Below, piece by piece: positions 35,154-47,395 of a stretch of DNA of 64,000 nucleotides. A program made the position numbers and the translations under genes. This DNA is from Gigaspora margarita (lineage: Eukaryota; Glomeromycota; Glomeromycetes; Diversisporales; Gigasporaceae). The notes below the pieces were generated by a model that saw nothing but the letters and a program-made list of their open reading frames with translations, was not told where the DNA came from and ran no database searches. The first letter of the stretch is position 1, and each line of letters starts with the position of its first letter. The stretch lies in the NCBI GenBank assembly GCA_009809945.1, contig WTPW01000356.1, forward strand, positions 265,882 through 329,881. The letters run 5' to 3'.

Positions 35154-37200
35154 TTGTCATTGTACCTGGAATCATCATTCGTCCCTGGTATTTCCAATTG
35201 TATTGGAGTTAGTACTAAGTATTTATTTTCTTTTTTTGTTTTTTCTTGTTTTCAGTTGTGTTTTTGCAGTACTATAGCTCTTCTTTTTAGCTTCTTTTTA
35301 TATAATATGTATCATTCAGGATGGGTTACTAGAATACGTTCATTATTGGTGCTATGTATTTTTTGCTTGGTTGTGATTGTAGTGACAGTGTAATTTATTG
35401 TATTGTTAGTATATCAAATTGGACTTTGAGCAATATATTTATTTTTTTCTGCTTTTTTTTTGTTTTTAATGCTGTGTTTTCGCAGTACTAATTACTTCTT
35501 CTTTTCAAATAACAACAGATGGCATTTTGATAGGTTACTGGAATATATTTTATTGGTACAAAATATTTATCACATTGTATTTGACATTGTGTTTATCATT
35601 TTAGCATTATGCTGGTGATTTACTGTACTATGGCATGCCAAATTGGACTTTGGAGCTAAGTATTTATTTTTTTTCTTGTTTGTGTTGTGTTTTAAAAGTA
35701 CTAACTAACTCATTTTTTAGATGATAGGTGTTATTCAGATAGGTTATTGGAATACTTTTATTGTTAGTATTGAATATTTGGTATTGCACTATAGTATATC
35801 AAATTGAACTTTAGAGCTTATTACTCATTTTTTTCTTGTTTGTATATTCTAGAAGTACTAGCTAACTCTTTCTTTTTAGATGATGATTATTGTTCATATA
35901 GGTTACTGGAATATATTCTCCATTCGTATACTAAATTAGAGTGGGTTTTTTTAGTGCATGTTCTAAAAGTACAAACTAACTCTTCTTTTTAGATAATGAG
36001 TATCATTCAGATAGGTTACTGAAATACATTTGTTGCTAATGCTGAATATTTATTACTTAACATTGTTCTAGTGATTTACTGCACTGTTTTACAGTACATC
36101 AAATTGAAATTTGGAGCTAATTCATTTTTTTTTGTATTATGTTCTAGAAGTACTAACTAACTCTTTCTTTTAGATAACAGTTGTTATTCAGATAGGTTAC
36201 TGGAATACATTTGTTATAAGTAGTGCTCCAAATTGGGTTGGGTCAACCTGAAACCTGACCCAAAATTTTGAGTCAGGTCGGGTTCGGGTTAGAAAATTTT
36301 GACCCAAAAGTTTTGGGTTGGGTTCAGGTCAGGTTCAGGTTGTGAATTAATCCAACCTGACCCAACTCGACCCAACCTGAATTTTTTATATAGATTACCA
36401 GTAGATTTTTTTTTCTTTAGAATAGTAGTTATTATTTATTGCATTGTCTTCTCTAATCAACCAATTGGGATGCAGGTCAGCTGTAATGCGAAATCGAAAT
36501 AAAACAACTTTTTTTTAAAAAATTATTTCTAACTTAAAATTTTGACTATGAACTATACTTTTTTTTTAGCAAAAAAAATTTTTTGTGAAATTTTGGGTTA
36601 GAGGGTCTTCTAGTTATTGCATCTACCAAACGCTAATTCTAATCTTAACCTGGTCACAATTTGTTTTGTTTAATGTAAAATCAAAACAAACAAAATAATT
36701 GGTCAATCAGGAATGACACGATAATAATTTTTTTTCACATCTAAGGTCATGCAAAATTTTTTTTTTATGTTCACATCTAAGGTCATGCAATTTTTTAATT
36801 TTTTTTTTATGTTCACATCTAAAGTCACACAATTTTTTAATTTTTTTTTTTTATATTCACATCTAAGGTCATGCAAATTTTTAATTTTTTTTTTCTCTTC
36901 TTTTTTTTTTTTTTTTTTTTTTTTCTAAGGTCACGCAATTTTTTTTTATGTTCATATTCAAGATCACACAATCTTTTTTTTTATTCTCATCTAAGGCCAA
37001 AATTTTATTTTTTTAAAAAACTTTAGCATGTTGGTCTTAAAAATTCAGGTCGAGTTCGAGTTGGGTCAGGGTCGAGTTGAAGTGCTAACCTGAAAGTTTT
37101 CAACCTGGCCCAAATTGACCTGTTCAGAGCACTAGTTATAAATATTGAGTTTTTCCGAGTTGTATTTGGCATTTTGTGCATAGAAATTAGTTTTAGGTTA
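35154..37200. repeat. Degenerate satellite, AGGTTACTGGAATA motif, split by a hAT MITE
   Basis: The phrase ATAGGTTACTGGAATA (with variants) recurs near 35326, 35538, 35741, 35899, 36015 and 36191. AGTACTAACTAACTC precedes most copies and ATCAAATTGGACTTTGGAGC follows some. Spacing varies between about 115 and 212 bp. Open frames over it (for example 35154-35393) are repeat artefacts. It resumes after the MITE near 37143. Confidence 0.75.
36221..37134. mobile_element. hAT MITE, TAGTGCTC ends
   Basis: Ends TAGTGCTC and GAGCACTA; flanks GTTATAAG and GTTATAAA agree at 7 of 8. Subterminal regions are rich in GGGTCA, TGACCC and CAGGTCGGG-like phrases. The interior has 5-6 units of a repeat around CACATCTAAGGTCATGCA (36736-36990) separated by T-runs. 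Confidence 0.9.
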
Positions 37201-38060
37201 GGGTTAGGGTTAGTTTTAGGTTTAGTTATAATAGACTGAGGGTTTAGAAAAAAGGAGCAAAGTGGAGTTGATAGCTAAAGCGAGCAATTGCAATTGTTTC
37301 TAATCATTTATATAAATTGGTAGTGTTTACATATGTAATAGTGATGTCTTTTACTTATTAATAAAAAGAATTTAGTAATTATAATGTTATAGTACTATGT
37401 GCATTTTGATTGGTTGTTTTATGGTCATACAATATAGATCATAATAAATAAAATTTTTAGTTACACAAAAGTGTATTGATCATCATCACTAGTTATGGTT
37501 AGAAATATTCTATATAGTATATATGTATAGTATATATCAGTCATTTGATTTGTTATATCTAAAATTTTATCATATGATTTTTATATGTTACATAAATATT
37601 TAAAGCTACTTTTTAAATATTTCATCTAAATCTCTGTTATAACACATAATATCTCTTGAGACAAAATTTTTTTTAAGGCTATTATGAATCAAATAACATA
37701 AAAATTTTAAGAAATAAATATTTCTGCATGAAATACTATATATTCAAAGTTGGTCTTCATTTTGTATTTGTCAACATGATGTTCTTTTAGTATAAAAAAA
37801 ATTTATTTAAAAAATAGATCTAAAGATTCATCTGCACAAGAGCTTTCAAAAATGCTTTGAATTATAAAATAGTACTTTATTAATAAAAATAAGGTAGAGT
37901 GTTTTATAATATTATAACATAAATCATTTTATTTATTTTTTTGCATTTCAGCTAACTACATATTTTTGAGCTATACCAGTAACTACAACTTGTTTAACTT
38001 GATCTTTGCAACAATTCATGAAAGAATAAAGTTTATAAATTTATTTTTATATTGCTAATT
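37201..38060. other. AT-rich spacer, no gene seen
   Basis: Starts with a short TTAGGGTTAGGGTTAG tract next to the satellite. Nothing else supportable. Confidence 0.4.
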
Positions 38061-38173
38061 ATTGAGCATTTTGTGTTTAATTGGTATTATTGTTAATTTT
38101 TTTTTTAAAAAAAAACTTGCAGTTGCAATCTGAAATCCCATTAAAGCAAGCTTCAAAATGAATTAATAATCTA

Positions 38174-40498
38174 TATCAGCAAATTTATAATAGTGTAATC
38201 TTACGTAAGGTCTTACAAACTGTAATATAAGCAAAATATTATGTAATATATTTCAAAATATTTTGAAATATCAAATTTTCGAAATATTACAAAATAATTT
38301 TGAAATATTTCAAAATATATTATAAAATATTTCAGACCCCTTTCAAAATATTTTAGGACTAGGAAACCAAGCTGGATCAGTAAAACTGTAGTTCGAAATA
38401 GTTCGAAATAGTTCAATAATCAAATTTTGTACTACAAAAAAATCAGATTAGATCTTTTGTTTATAATTAAATCTTTTATTTTTTTATTAAACAATATATA
38501 ACAATTAAAAGATCTTTAACAATTACAAAANNNNNNNNNNNNNNNNNNNNNNNNNNNNNNNNNNNNNNNNNNNNNNNNNNNNNNNNNNNNNNNNNNNNNN
38601 NNNNNNNNNNNNNNNNNNNNNNNNNNNNNNNNNNNNNNNNNNNNNNNNNNNNNNNNNNNNNNNNNNNNNNNNNNNNNNNNNNNNNNNNNNNNNNNNNNNN
38701 NNNNNNNNNNNNNNNNNNNNNNNNNNNNNNNNNNNNNNNNNNNNNNNNNNNNNNNNNNNNNNNNNNNNNNNNNNNNNNNNNNNNNNNNNNNNNNNNNNNN
38801 NNNNNNNNNNNNNNNNNNNNNNNNNNNNNNNNNNNNNNNNNNNNNNNNNNNNNNNNNNNNNNNNNNNNNNNNNNNNNNNNNNNNNNNNNNNNNNNNNNNN
38901 NNNNNNNNNNNNNNNNNNNNNNNNNNNNNNNNNNNNNNNNNNNNNNNNNNNNNNNNNNNNNNNNNNNNNNNNNNNNNNNNNNNNNNNNNNNNNNNNNNNN
39001 NNNNNNNNNNNNNNNNNNNNNNNNNNTTTTGTTTAGTTTTGTTTAGTTTTGTTTAGTTTCGTTTTGTTTTTTCATTTTTTTCATTTATTATTTTTTAATT
39101 TTTTTATTTTATTTCTCAAAAATACCAACTCTAACTTTTGGCACTTTGCAAGAAATCTAACAACCTTTCAAAACTATGCGCAAGCCAATTAGCCTTCTGA
39201 CACATTGCAAGAACACACAACTGATTTCACCAACAATTTTTAAATTTCGAAAAACACCTTTTTAAAGAAATAAAGGTTTAGTTAGTGCTTCATTTTTTTT
39301 CGCTTAACATTTTTGTTCTTTTTGTTTTTGTTTTTGTTTTTTTTTATTTTTTTTATTAATTTATTTTATTCTGGCACTTTGTGAGAAAAATAATCTAAGC
39401 TTTTTCGACACTTTGCAAGCAAACCCAGACTTTTCCAGCACTTTGCAAGAACATATACAACTTGATTTCGGCAATGTTGTTACAAACTCTACTTTAGAGA
39501 AATAGAGATTTGGGGTTATTTTTTTTATTCAGTTTGCTTATATTTCATTTTTTTTGTTTGTTTTCTTTTTACTTATTTCTTTAATTTATTTATTTTTGCA
39601 CTTTGAGAAAACCTTCGACGATTTCAAAATTGCAAGAATATAAACTTAAAGAAATAGAAAATTTGGGGGCTTCAATTATTTTTTTTATTTAGTTTGCTTA
39701 CATTTTTGTTTTTTGTTTGTTTTACCCTTCTGAGAAATGTTTTTTTTTATTTTTCACTTCTTTGAAGTATTTAGAAAAAGAGAGCGAAATGAAGGTTATA
39801 GCCAAAACAAAAGAAATAACCAAAGCGAAGACAATAGAAAACAAAGAAGCGAAGATAATAGATAACTGTAGAGTGAATAGAAATAAGTGTGTAGGGTTAG
39901 TTTTTTGTATATAGTAATAGAATTAGATGCGACAAAGTATGAAAGTAGTTTAAAATTTTTGTAAGTATTTAAAATAATATGTAATAATGTAAAAATAATA
40001 CTGTAAAGAATTTATAATATTTAAAATATAATATATAATAAAATATGTAATATTGTTTAAAAATTTTTAAATATAATTAAAATATAATAATAAATAAAAA
40101 ATATAAAATTTTATATTAAATTGCGAAACTGTGCGAAATATTGCGAAAACCTGTAAAAAAGTGTGATTATGTGAATATGTATATCATTTATTAATTTTTT
40201 AAAAAATTTTGAAAATTTGTGAAAATTTGCAAAATATTGTGAAACAATGTGAAAATATCAAAATATTACCTCCTGCGTGCATTATTTTATTGATCTGCAT
40301 AAGTATGCGACCCCTGTAGAAGAGTAATTTGCAATTTTTTATTTGCAATATATTTCAAAATATTTTGAAATAATAACCGTAATATTGCCGTAATATGACG
40401 TAATATATTACGTAATAAATCATATCAAATGTAAGATTTTTGTCATATTACAGGCTGTAATATCTTACGTAAGATTACGTATATATAATTTGCTGATG
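38174..40498. mobile_element. TA-flanked element with TTACGTAA palindromes, contains gap
   Basis: Starts TATCAGCAAATTTATA and ends TATAATTTGCTGATG, each flanked by TA. Inverted subterminal sequence TAATCTTACGTAAG is on both sides. The intact junction in the neighbouring repeat unit (40832-40855) gives an empty site with a single TA. The interior holds stacks of TTTCAAAATATTTTGAAA, a TTTTGTTTAG tandem run after the gap and three loose units with GCACTTTGCAAGAA (39139-39600). No transposase seen. Confidence 0.7.
38531..39026. other. Assembly gap (496 N)
   Basis: Run of N bordered by a TTTTGTTTAG simple repeat. Confidence 1.
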
Positions 40499-41119
40499 TA
40501 GAAATCTGATATAACTGCATAATCTAAAGATTGTTTACTTACTATTTTTCTGTTTTTAAGCACCACTCTAACCCAATTTTTTGATTTCTAGCAGAAGTTG
40601 TAATAAGATCTTTGGCCAAATTACTCCTATTAATTTAAAATTAAAAAAAATACTATATACAAAAGACAAGCCAAAAGCAAGTGATGAATTTATTAATTTT
40701 TGACATCCAGTACTAGTTGCTAGGTAAAATCTGTTCAATTTTTGTTTAATTGGTATTATTGTTATTTTTTTTAAAAAAAAACTTGCAATCTGAAATATGG
40801 CTGTTAAAGCAAGTTTCAAAATGAATTAATAACCTAGAGATCTGATATAACTGCATATTTCAAAGATGTTTGTTTACGATTCTTCTGTTTTTAACTATTA
40901 CTCTAATCTACTTTTTTTTTAATCTCTGGCAGAAGTTGTAATAAGATTTTCGGCCAAATTACTGCTGTTAATTTAAGATTAAAAAAAAATACCAAATACA
41001 AAAGACAAGCCAAAAGCAAGTGATGATTTCATTAATTCTCAACTTATAGTACTAGTTGCCAGATGAAAACTGTTCAATTACAAAAGGCATATTAAATTTA
41101 GGACAATGAAACAGACTTA

Positions 41120-41434
41120 CCATATATTCCCAAAAATAAGCTACGCTGAAACTAAGCTACCCCCCTGATTTTTTTCAAAAATCTCAAAAAATGCATTAGC
41201 AGTTGCTACATATTAAAGTCCAAATTTTACTAAGCAACCCTCAAAATTGCCATTAAGTAAACTTGTTCAGGTCATTAAAATACAGTTACAATAAAACTTT
41301 TACGTCATTTGGACAACTTTTATTTGTACGTTTTTCAAATTTTTAAAAACTTTAACAATTCAAAGATAAGCTAGCCCACAATTTTTCATGTAATTTTTGG
41401 CCCAAAAATGTAGCTTATTTTCAGGAATATGTGG
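41120..41434. mobile_element. Tc1/mariner-type MITE, short relative
   Basis: TA-flanked. Ends CCATATATTCCCAAAAATAA and TTATTTTCAGGAATATGTGG are inverted. Same family as the two MITEs at 17454-18555. Contains TTAAGTAAACTTGTTCAGG. Confidence 0.85.
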
Positions 41435-41494
41435 TATATGAAAGATAAAATATACCAAGACAAAAAAAAACAATTAAGATTATGCACAAATTAA

Positions 41495-41640
41495 GATAGT
41501 GTTGACACTAGAAGGTCACTAAAAGGCCACTAGAAGGCCACTAGAATAAAATCAATAGTGTCACTAAAACTTGAAATTTCAGTAACACTATTAATTTTCT
41601 TTCAGTGGCTTTCCAGTGACCTTTTAGTGCCAACACTATG
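41495..41640. mobile_element. Small hairpin element, AGTGTTGRCAC ends
   Basis: ATAGTGTTGACACTAGAAGG on the left, inverted match on the right (CCTTTTAGTGCCAACACTAT). TTAAG occurs just outside both ends. Loop carries GAAGGCCACTA repeats. Confidence 0.75.
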
Positions 41641-42271
41641 TTAAGGTATACCATGTTGCTTAAATATAATCAGAAATTATATTTTTATAAAAATGTCTTA
41701 AATCATCACAAAATCAGCATGGATTTATGGTGGATTGCCAATTTTTACAAGTATCAATAAATAAATAAATTAATTAAATAAAACAATAAAATAAAAATTA
41801 TATTGAATTAAAACTGAGCTCGAATCCAAGTTGCCATATCTACTAATGCATGGTTCTAGTAAGCTTGTTTCATGCCTTCTATACAAAAAAAATGAGTACT
41901 GTAGTAAATCCAAAACTAATATATAAAAAAGTCTTTTGATTTGTTAAATTCTGGATAACAAAGTCATAATCCCATGATACAGGATATGACCTGAATAGAG
42001 AATGAAAAGCATATACTTATTAATACAAATGCTTGTGCATAGCATATGATAATAGTTAAATTTTAAACTAGTAAACATAGTTTTACAAATAAACTAAAAC
42101 CTTTTTTGTTCAAGCTAAATTTCTTTATCTAACAAAGCTAATTAAATATAAATCTATATAGTTTTATATTATTTTATTCATGTGCAAATAGCACATATAA
42201 TACATTTTGAATAGAAAAAAACAAAAAAACAATCAATTATTGCATTTTTAATTAAACCCCAATTAAAAAAA
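41641..42271. other. AT-rich spacer, no gene seen
   Basis: Nothing supportable. Confidence 0.4.
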
Positions 42272-43362
42272 CATGGAAGAATTCTTATCTAATGCTTTAT
42301 ATGATAGTGATGAAGTTATAGTAACTTTAGCCAAAAATATAGTAACAGTATTGTAACAAAACATCATGACATGTTTGACTAGCAATTATTAGAAAAAGCA
42401 AGTAAATTACTATTTGAATCTAATGAAAATAGTGAAGAAGGATTGCAATTATTAAGAGAAGCTAATAAACAAATGAACTTATTAAGAGCGATGATGAACA
42501 TTTAGAAAGTGAAGAAGTATTTGTAAAAAAGTTTGTAATACCAGTTTGCCATAACTTTAACAACCAAATATCAATCATTATTGTATAATTATTAATTATA
42601 ATAAAGATCAACACATGATTCAAAAATGCAACACTCTGGCAAATCATAGAGTGCATAAACTAGCTGGTGCATAGGAGGTTGATCCTCAAGCTGTAAAAAT
42701 GCTAAAAATGATACTTTAGTGCTATATATTTGTAATTATCATCTTAATTATGATAATTTGCTGCACTCGCATGAACCAAAAAAAAATAAAGTTGGAACTA
42801 TCAACTGATGAAAGTAATATTGAAGGGCATAATTGTTTATTTTGCAATAAAATTAAATGCTTTCTTACAAAAGCTAAAACATGTTTAGTAAATATGCAAA
42901 TTATATATTTTTATAATATTTAAGCCCTGTGTCAATGTCAAGGAATATTCAATTGCCTAGTGATTACTGCATATAAGCTATTAATTGGATAATTAACTAA
43001 CAAACAATCTTGTTTTATTTGCACAAATTGCTATCTAATACACTGAAGTCATATTTAGCCAGAAAAAAGTGGAAGATAGGTTTTATATATAGAAAAAGAA
43101 GAACATGATAATGATACTGCATCTTCTTTAAATGTATTTTGATAAATGGATTGAACAGACTGCTGCATCTGATAATGAAATAGCAAAAGCTAAATTTTTA
43201 AAAGAGCTTATTAAAATATTAAATAGCATTGCTACCAATATACAAAGTTGTGCAAGTACATTCTCCGCTACTCCTATAATTAGTGCAGGTGTATCCTCTA
43301 CTGCTCCTATAGTTAATACAAGTATACTTTCTCCTGCTTTTATAGTTTCTAGCCCTTTTTAA
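42272..43362 (+). pseudogene. Decayed coding remnants, unrecognised family
   Basis: Successive fragments in changing frames have protein-like composition: MEEFLSNALYDSDEV from 42272, LEKASKLLFESNENSEEG near 42395, HNCLFCNKIKCFLTKAK near 42830 (possible zinc-knuckle cysteines) and the 76-residue frame 43132-43362 (MYFDKWIEQTAASDNEIAKA, then a Ser/Thr/Ala-rich tail). Many stops separate them. Codon use is AT-rich like the BTB gene. I do not recognise the family; an old transposon protein or a host gene are both possible. Confidence 0.4.
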
Positions 43363-44304
43363 TAAAAATAGCATTTAAAATTAAAAAAATTAATATCAAT
43401 ACAGAAGCACAATCAATGCAATTAAAGAAAACTACATGCAAAAATTGTAAAAAAATTCTTATATAGTCTTGTATATTCTATATTAAATATACAATCTGAA
43501 CTCAAACTGAAATTGCTATTAATTAGAAAGCCAAAATCACTAAATAAATATCATAATACCATGCTAGCTCTATTTTAAACTTTTTTACAGGCTTGATTTC
43601 AGTTATAAAAAAAAAGAAGACAAGTATTAGCTAGAAAATAGAAATAATAGTTTACAAAACCCTTTGTTACCTACCAACATGCTAGATATATGCTCTAGTA
43701 TTTGATCCTGTGGAGGTATCTACCTGGTATTCTGCTTTAGAAAAAATAAAAGTAATTATTATAAAATGCTATAAAAAAAAAAGAGAAAGAGAATTAGCCC
43801 AAATATAGTGATATAACTTCATAGAAGTATATTCTGATTTGGAAAGTTCAAAGAAACATAGCCTGGTAAAGATGATCATATTGGAAGATCGCTAAAGATC
43901 AAAGCTGAATTTTCTAATAATTAGGAATGGAATATCAATCTTGAGGGACCAGTAAGTCATACAAATAGCCTGTTACTAGCATGTAAATAGGTACTATGCA
44001 GGGTAAAGAGATGTAATAGAAAGGATTTGAAAGAGAGTTAAGCTCTTCTCACGCTATCAACTGGATATGTAAATCAGAAAAATGGGTTATGCTATAATCA
44101 TACATAAATCAGATAATACAGAGATAAAAAAAATCTTATTGAAACTGAATTTTCTAAGGGTGCATTTCTTATTGGTCAATACTATCTAGAAGGGATCAAG
44201 AAAGATGAATATATAATATTCGAATTTTTATAAAAATCTACCTTAATAATGATTGTCTTTTTGAACAATTACAAGCAAGTGTTTGTTATAAAAAAGAATT
44301 ACTA

Positions 44305-45308
44305 CAGTCAGACCTCCCTATAGTCACACCCCATATAGTCACACCTCTATTTAAGCACCCAATTTTGTGTGACGGACTCAAACATAGTAAAAAAACCTCA
44401 TTATAGTCACAAATCGCTTATAATCACTATCACCATGAAAATTTGATTTTTTAACAATTTTATTAATAAAAAACCCTCATTATAGTCACCAATTTTTAAC
44501 TAAATATGATTATATAATCTGATTGGCCAATTTTCATATTCAAGTATATTTAAAATTATCTATTAATTGATAATCCGCCTGTCAACTGGAGAGTGATCCT
44601 ATAGGCGAAATGTGGAGTGCTTCCATCTAAACGTTTTTTTCCTTACTAAGTTAACGATACATGTCCACTAATTGAAAGTTGTAGAGCTCGTCGAGACGCA
44701 TCTAACGGTGGTTAGAACATCCAAATCGGCCCAGTGGATGGCGAGTTATCGTCGAAAAACGATTGCCCGACTAAATAAAAATCCGTGACGGAGATTACAT
44801 ATGAAAATCACTATAGGCGAAATGTGGATTGCTTCCATCTAAAACTTTTTTCTTACTAAGTTAACGATACATGCCCACTAATTGAAAGTTGTAGAGCTCG
44901 TTGAGACGCATCTAACGGTGGTTAGATCATCCAAATTGACCCAGTGGATGGTGAGATATCGTCGAAAAACGAGTGGCCGACTATATAAAATCTCTTATAT
45001 AAACAAATATTGTTTACATAGAGATTATATCTGATATAGTCGGCCAATTGTTTTTCGACGATATCTCGCCATCCACTGGGCCGATTTGGATGATCTAACC
45101 ACCGTTAGATGCGTCTCGACGAGCTCTACAACTTTCAATTAGTGGGCATGTCTCGTTAACTTAGTAAGAAAAAAAGGTTTAGATGGAAGCACGCCACATT
45201 TCGCCTATAGATGATGACCATAATAAGGTATTTTATTTATAGTCACACCTCTTTACTATCACCAAAATAGGGTGCGACGGACTTGGTGATTATAGAGAGG
45301 GACGACTG
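44305..45308. mobile_element. Tc1/mariner (pogo-like) MITE hosting element L copy 2
   Basis: TA-flanked. Left end CAGTCAGACCTCCCTATAGT, right end inverted (CTATAGAGAGGGACGACTG read with small changes). Subterminal TATAGTCACACC/GGTGACTATA-type repeats on both sides. No transposase. Without element L it is about 360 bp. Confidence 0.88.
44563..45209. mobile_element. Palindromic element L, copy 2 (CpG-rich)
   Basis: Starts AATTGATAATCCGCCTGTCA. The left arm has two tandem units, each with ATAGGCGAAATGTGG, GTTGTAGAGCTCG, CGCATCTAACGGTGGTTAG and TCGTCGAAAAACGA. The right arm is a single inverted unit ending CACATTTCGCCTATAG. The best-preserved copy of the family in the window. Confidence 0.85.
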
Positions 45309-46149
45309 TATATAAAAAAAAGAATGAGCATTAAAATTATAACAAGACCACAAGACAGCCAAATTGAGAATCCCAAACCGATACAAAATTTACAAAAGAT
45401 CCAAATACGAATCAAAGTATATCAAATCCTGTATGAAGAAAACTCAGTATGAGTCCACAACTTGTTAGAGTTCTAAACTTTGAAGCCACATATAGTAGTA
45501 GTTACTTCTTAAATAATTAGTTCCTTTGTTGTGTCCCTATTGATAGTAAAATTGACTTATTGTAATATCGTAATAGTTGAAAACCCCATATTCATAGTAG
45601 AGAAAAGAAGAAAAAAGTATCAATTAGATCAGTACACTTTTATATAAAAACTCATATTGATTACCTCATTTAGTAAACAATTGAACCCTGTGATTTGTAT
45701 TATTGAATTAATCTATCATTGATTCTCATGATACTGTATTATTAAACCCATGAATTTGCCTTCCGACCGCCTCTAGCAGCTATTAAAATTTTAAGTTAGA
45801 AACCTGATTGACACAGCTATTTAAACTACCTGTGACCTTACCAGATGTTTAATCACATAATATCATAAACAAAGCCCATGATTGGTATCAAAATAAATCT
45901 ATCCATGGTATTGGATATTGTTATCAAAACAGAATTGGTATCGAAAAAGATCTCACCCAAAGCACAGAAATCTGATATTAAATTCAATTCAGTCTAGATA
46001 ATTGGTGGTCTAGAAAAGAAAATTGTGAATTCTGTTGATGTGTTTCTTATAGAACTCAAAACTAAGTGAGAAAGAATTGTAACAGTTAAATTTAGCCAGG
46101 TAGCACAATCCCTAATGAGGCTATACTTTTTATATTTTTATTGAAGTAT

Positions 46150-46620
46150 TTTTAGTATCTATTTTTAGTAAATTAGCATCAGTAAATTAAAAGAATCAAG
46201 AGACTTAATAGAATTAAAAGATTCTATAGATTCAATTGATCAGAAAGAATTAATTGATTAGAACATTAGTAAAGATTCTTTCTAATCATTTTTTAGTCTG
46301 TAATTGAAAGTATATAAGAGCTTTGAGCTCATTTCCAAATAAAAGACAACTTATTGAAGAGTTAACAACTCAGTTAGTGTTCAAAATAAACCAATCAGAC
46401 TAATTTGTATGGAATTAGTAGTCCAAATCCTGTAACCTTATTCATATTAGAGTCTTGTGCTATATCTAGAGCTCTATTTTGATTCTAGTTACTCAAACCA
46501 AGTATTTCTACAACTCAATTATAGCCTCACTATTATTAAGGTTCAGATAGAGTAGTTTAGTTATATAGTAGTATTATTTAGCATAGAGTTGATTTTTCCT
46601 TTCACAGTGTACTAAAATAA
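46150..46620 (+). promoter_or_regulatory. Possible solo LTR or promoter-like block
   Basis: TATATAAGAGCTTTGAGCTC at about 46311, followed by AATAAA at 46339, is the arrangement of an LTR U3-R region. No partner LTR, primer-binding site or protein is visible. Boundaries are guesses. Confidence 0.25.
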
Positions 46621-47207
46621 CACATAGGGTGTATTATTTGCAAATATGTGTATGTTTATTTAAAAAATAATTTAAGTAAATTTATTCAGTGTGTAATTAT
46701 ATTATATTTATATACAATAAAATAAAGAAACAAGTTAAATTATGCTTAAAAAGATTTGACTGTTGAAGTTAAACATCAATCATGATACAGTACCCGCTGT
46801 AAGTATCTGACCCCAGTAACTTCCCAGAGTTAACTTGTAATGCCTTAAAATTTTTGGTACATAAAGAGTGTTACAGGTGTAGATCATCCATATTTTTTGT
46901 AACTAATAAACCTCTATATCAGGATTACATGAGGACAAAATTATTTTGAATTTGAAAACCCAAAATTAAAATTTGAAGATTTTACTTAAAAGATGAAATT
47001 ATTTGATACTTTTTTGAATAGACAAAATTATAAAGAACATATTTATATAAATTTTTTTGCTCTTTCTTATAAAAAATTTTAATTTTCTCTAATGAAGATG
47101 AAATGGGCCTTTTTCAAAAATTAATTTCAGTGGCATCACTAATCAGGATATCATATGATCATAAAATTCATGTGTTTTTGTATATGATAATTACTCCTAA
47201 ATTTTTA

Positions 47208-47344
47208 AATAAAAATATCTTAGCATCAATATGATTAATCTTAATATTTGACAGCTCTTTTTATCTATATATATATATAATTAAAAAGAGCCATTAAGCA
47301 TTAAAATTGATTATGTTGATACTAAGATATTTTCATTTAAAATT
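47208..47344. repeat. Hairpin inside the mariner-type element
   Basis: TAAATAAAAATATCTTAGCATC pairs with the inverted GATACTAAGATATTTTCATTTA region (given in part) around CTATATATATA; GCTCTTTTTA pairs with AAAAAGAGCC. Confidence 0.7.
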
Positions 47345-47395
47345 TAGTTAATTAATGACATTGGAAAGGTGATGAAATAAAAATTTTTAAAAAAC

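Larger units (their letters stand above)
38061..41095. repeat. Tandem repeat of about 345 bp, split by a TA-flanked element
   Basis: Units start near GATCTGATATAACTGCAT (40508, 40848) and include GCAGAAGTTGTAATAAGAT, CAAAAGACAAGCCAAAAGCA and CTTGCAATCTGAAAT. One unit is cut: its left piece is about 38061-38173, its right piece starts at 40499. No gene is recognised in the unit. Confidence 0.75.
44010..46090 (+). pseudogene. Sel1-repeat protein remnant, split by a MITE
   Basis: Before the MITE, 44150-44230 reads FSKGAFLIGQYYLEGIKKDE, and after it, about 45895-45960 reads IHGIGYCYQNRIGIEKDLTQ. Both fit the Sel1 repeat pattern (G-x2-Y-x2-G-IG-x-EKD). Stops and frame changes are frequent, and the mariner-type MITE at 44305-45308 lies between. 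Sel1 repeats are TPR-like scaffolds often joined to kinase domains in these fungi; no kinase motif could be read here. Limits are approximate. Confidence 0.6.

Noticed and set aside
35154-35393. 79-residue hydrophobic open frame that looks like a membrane protein
   Set aside because: Lies in a T-rich degenerate satellite; hydrophobicity follows from T-rich codons, and sister repeat units do not preserve the frame.
37196-37222. Telomere repeat (TTAGGG) tract
   Set aside because: Only two or three imperfect units inside a satellite; likewise TAACCCAAACCCTAACC near 63880. Too short to indicate a chromosome end.
39717-39914. 65-residue Lys-rich open frame
   Set aside because: Low-complexity sequence inside a TA-flanked element; no support.
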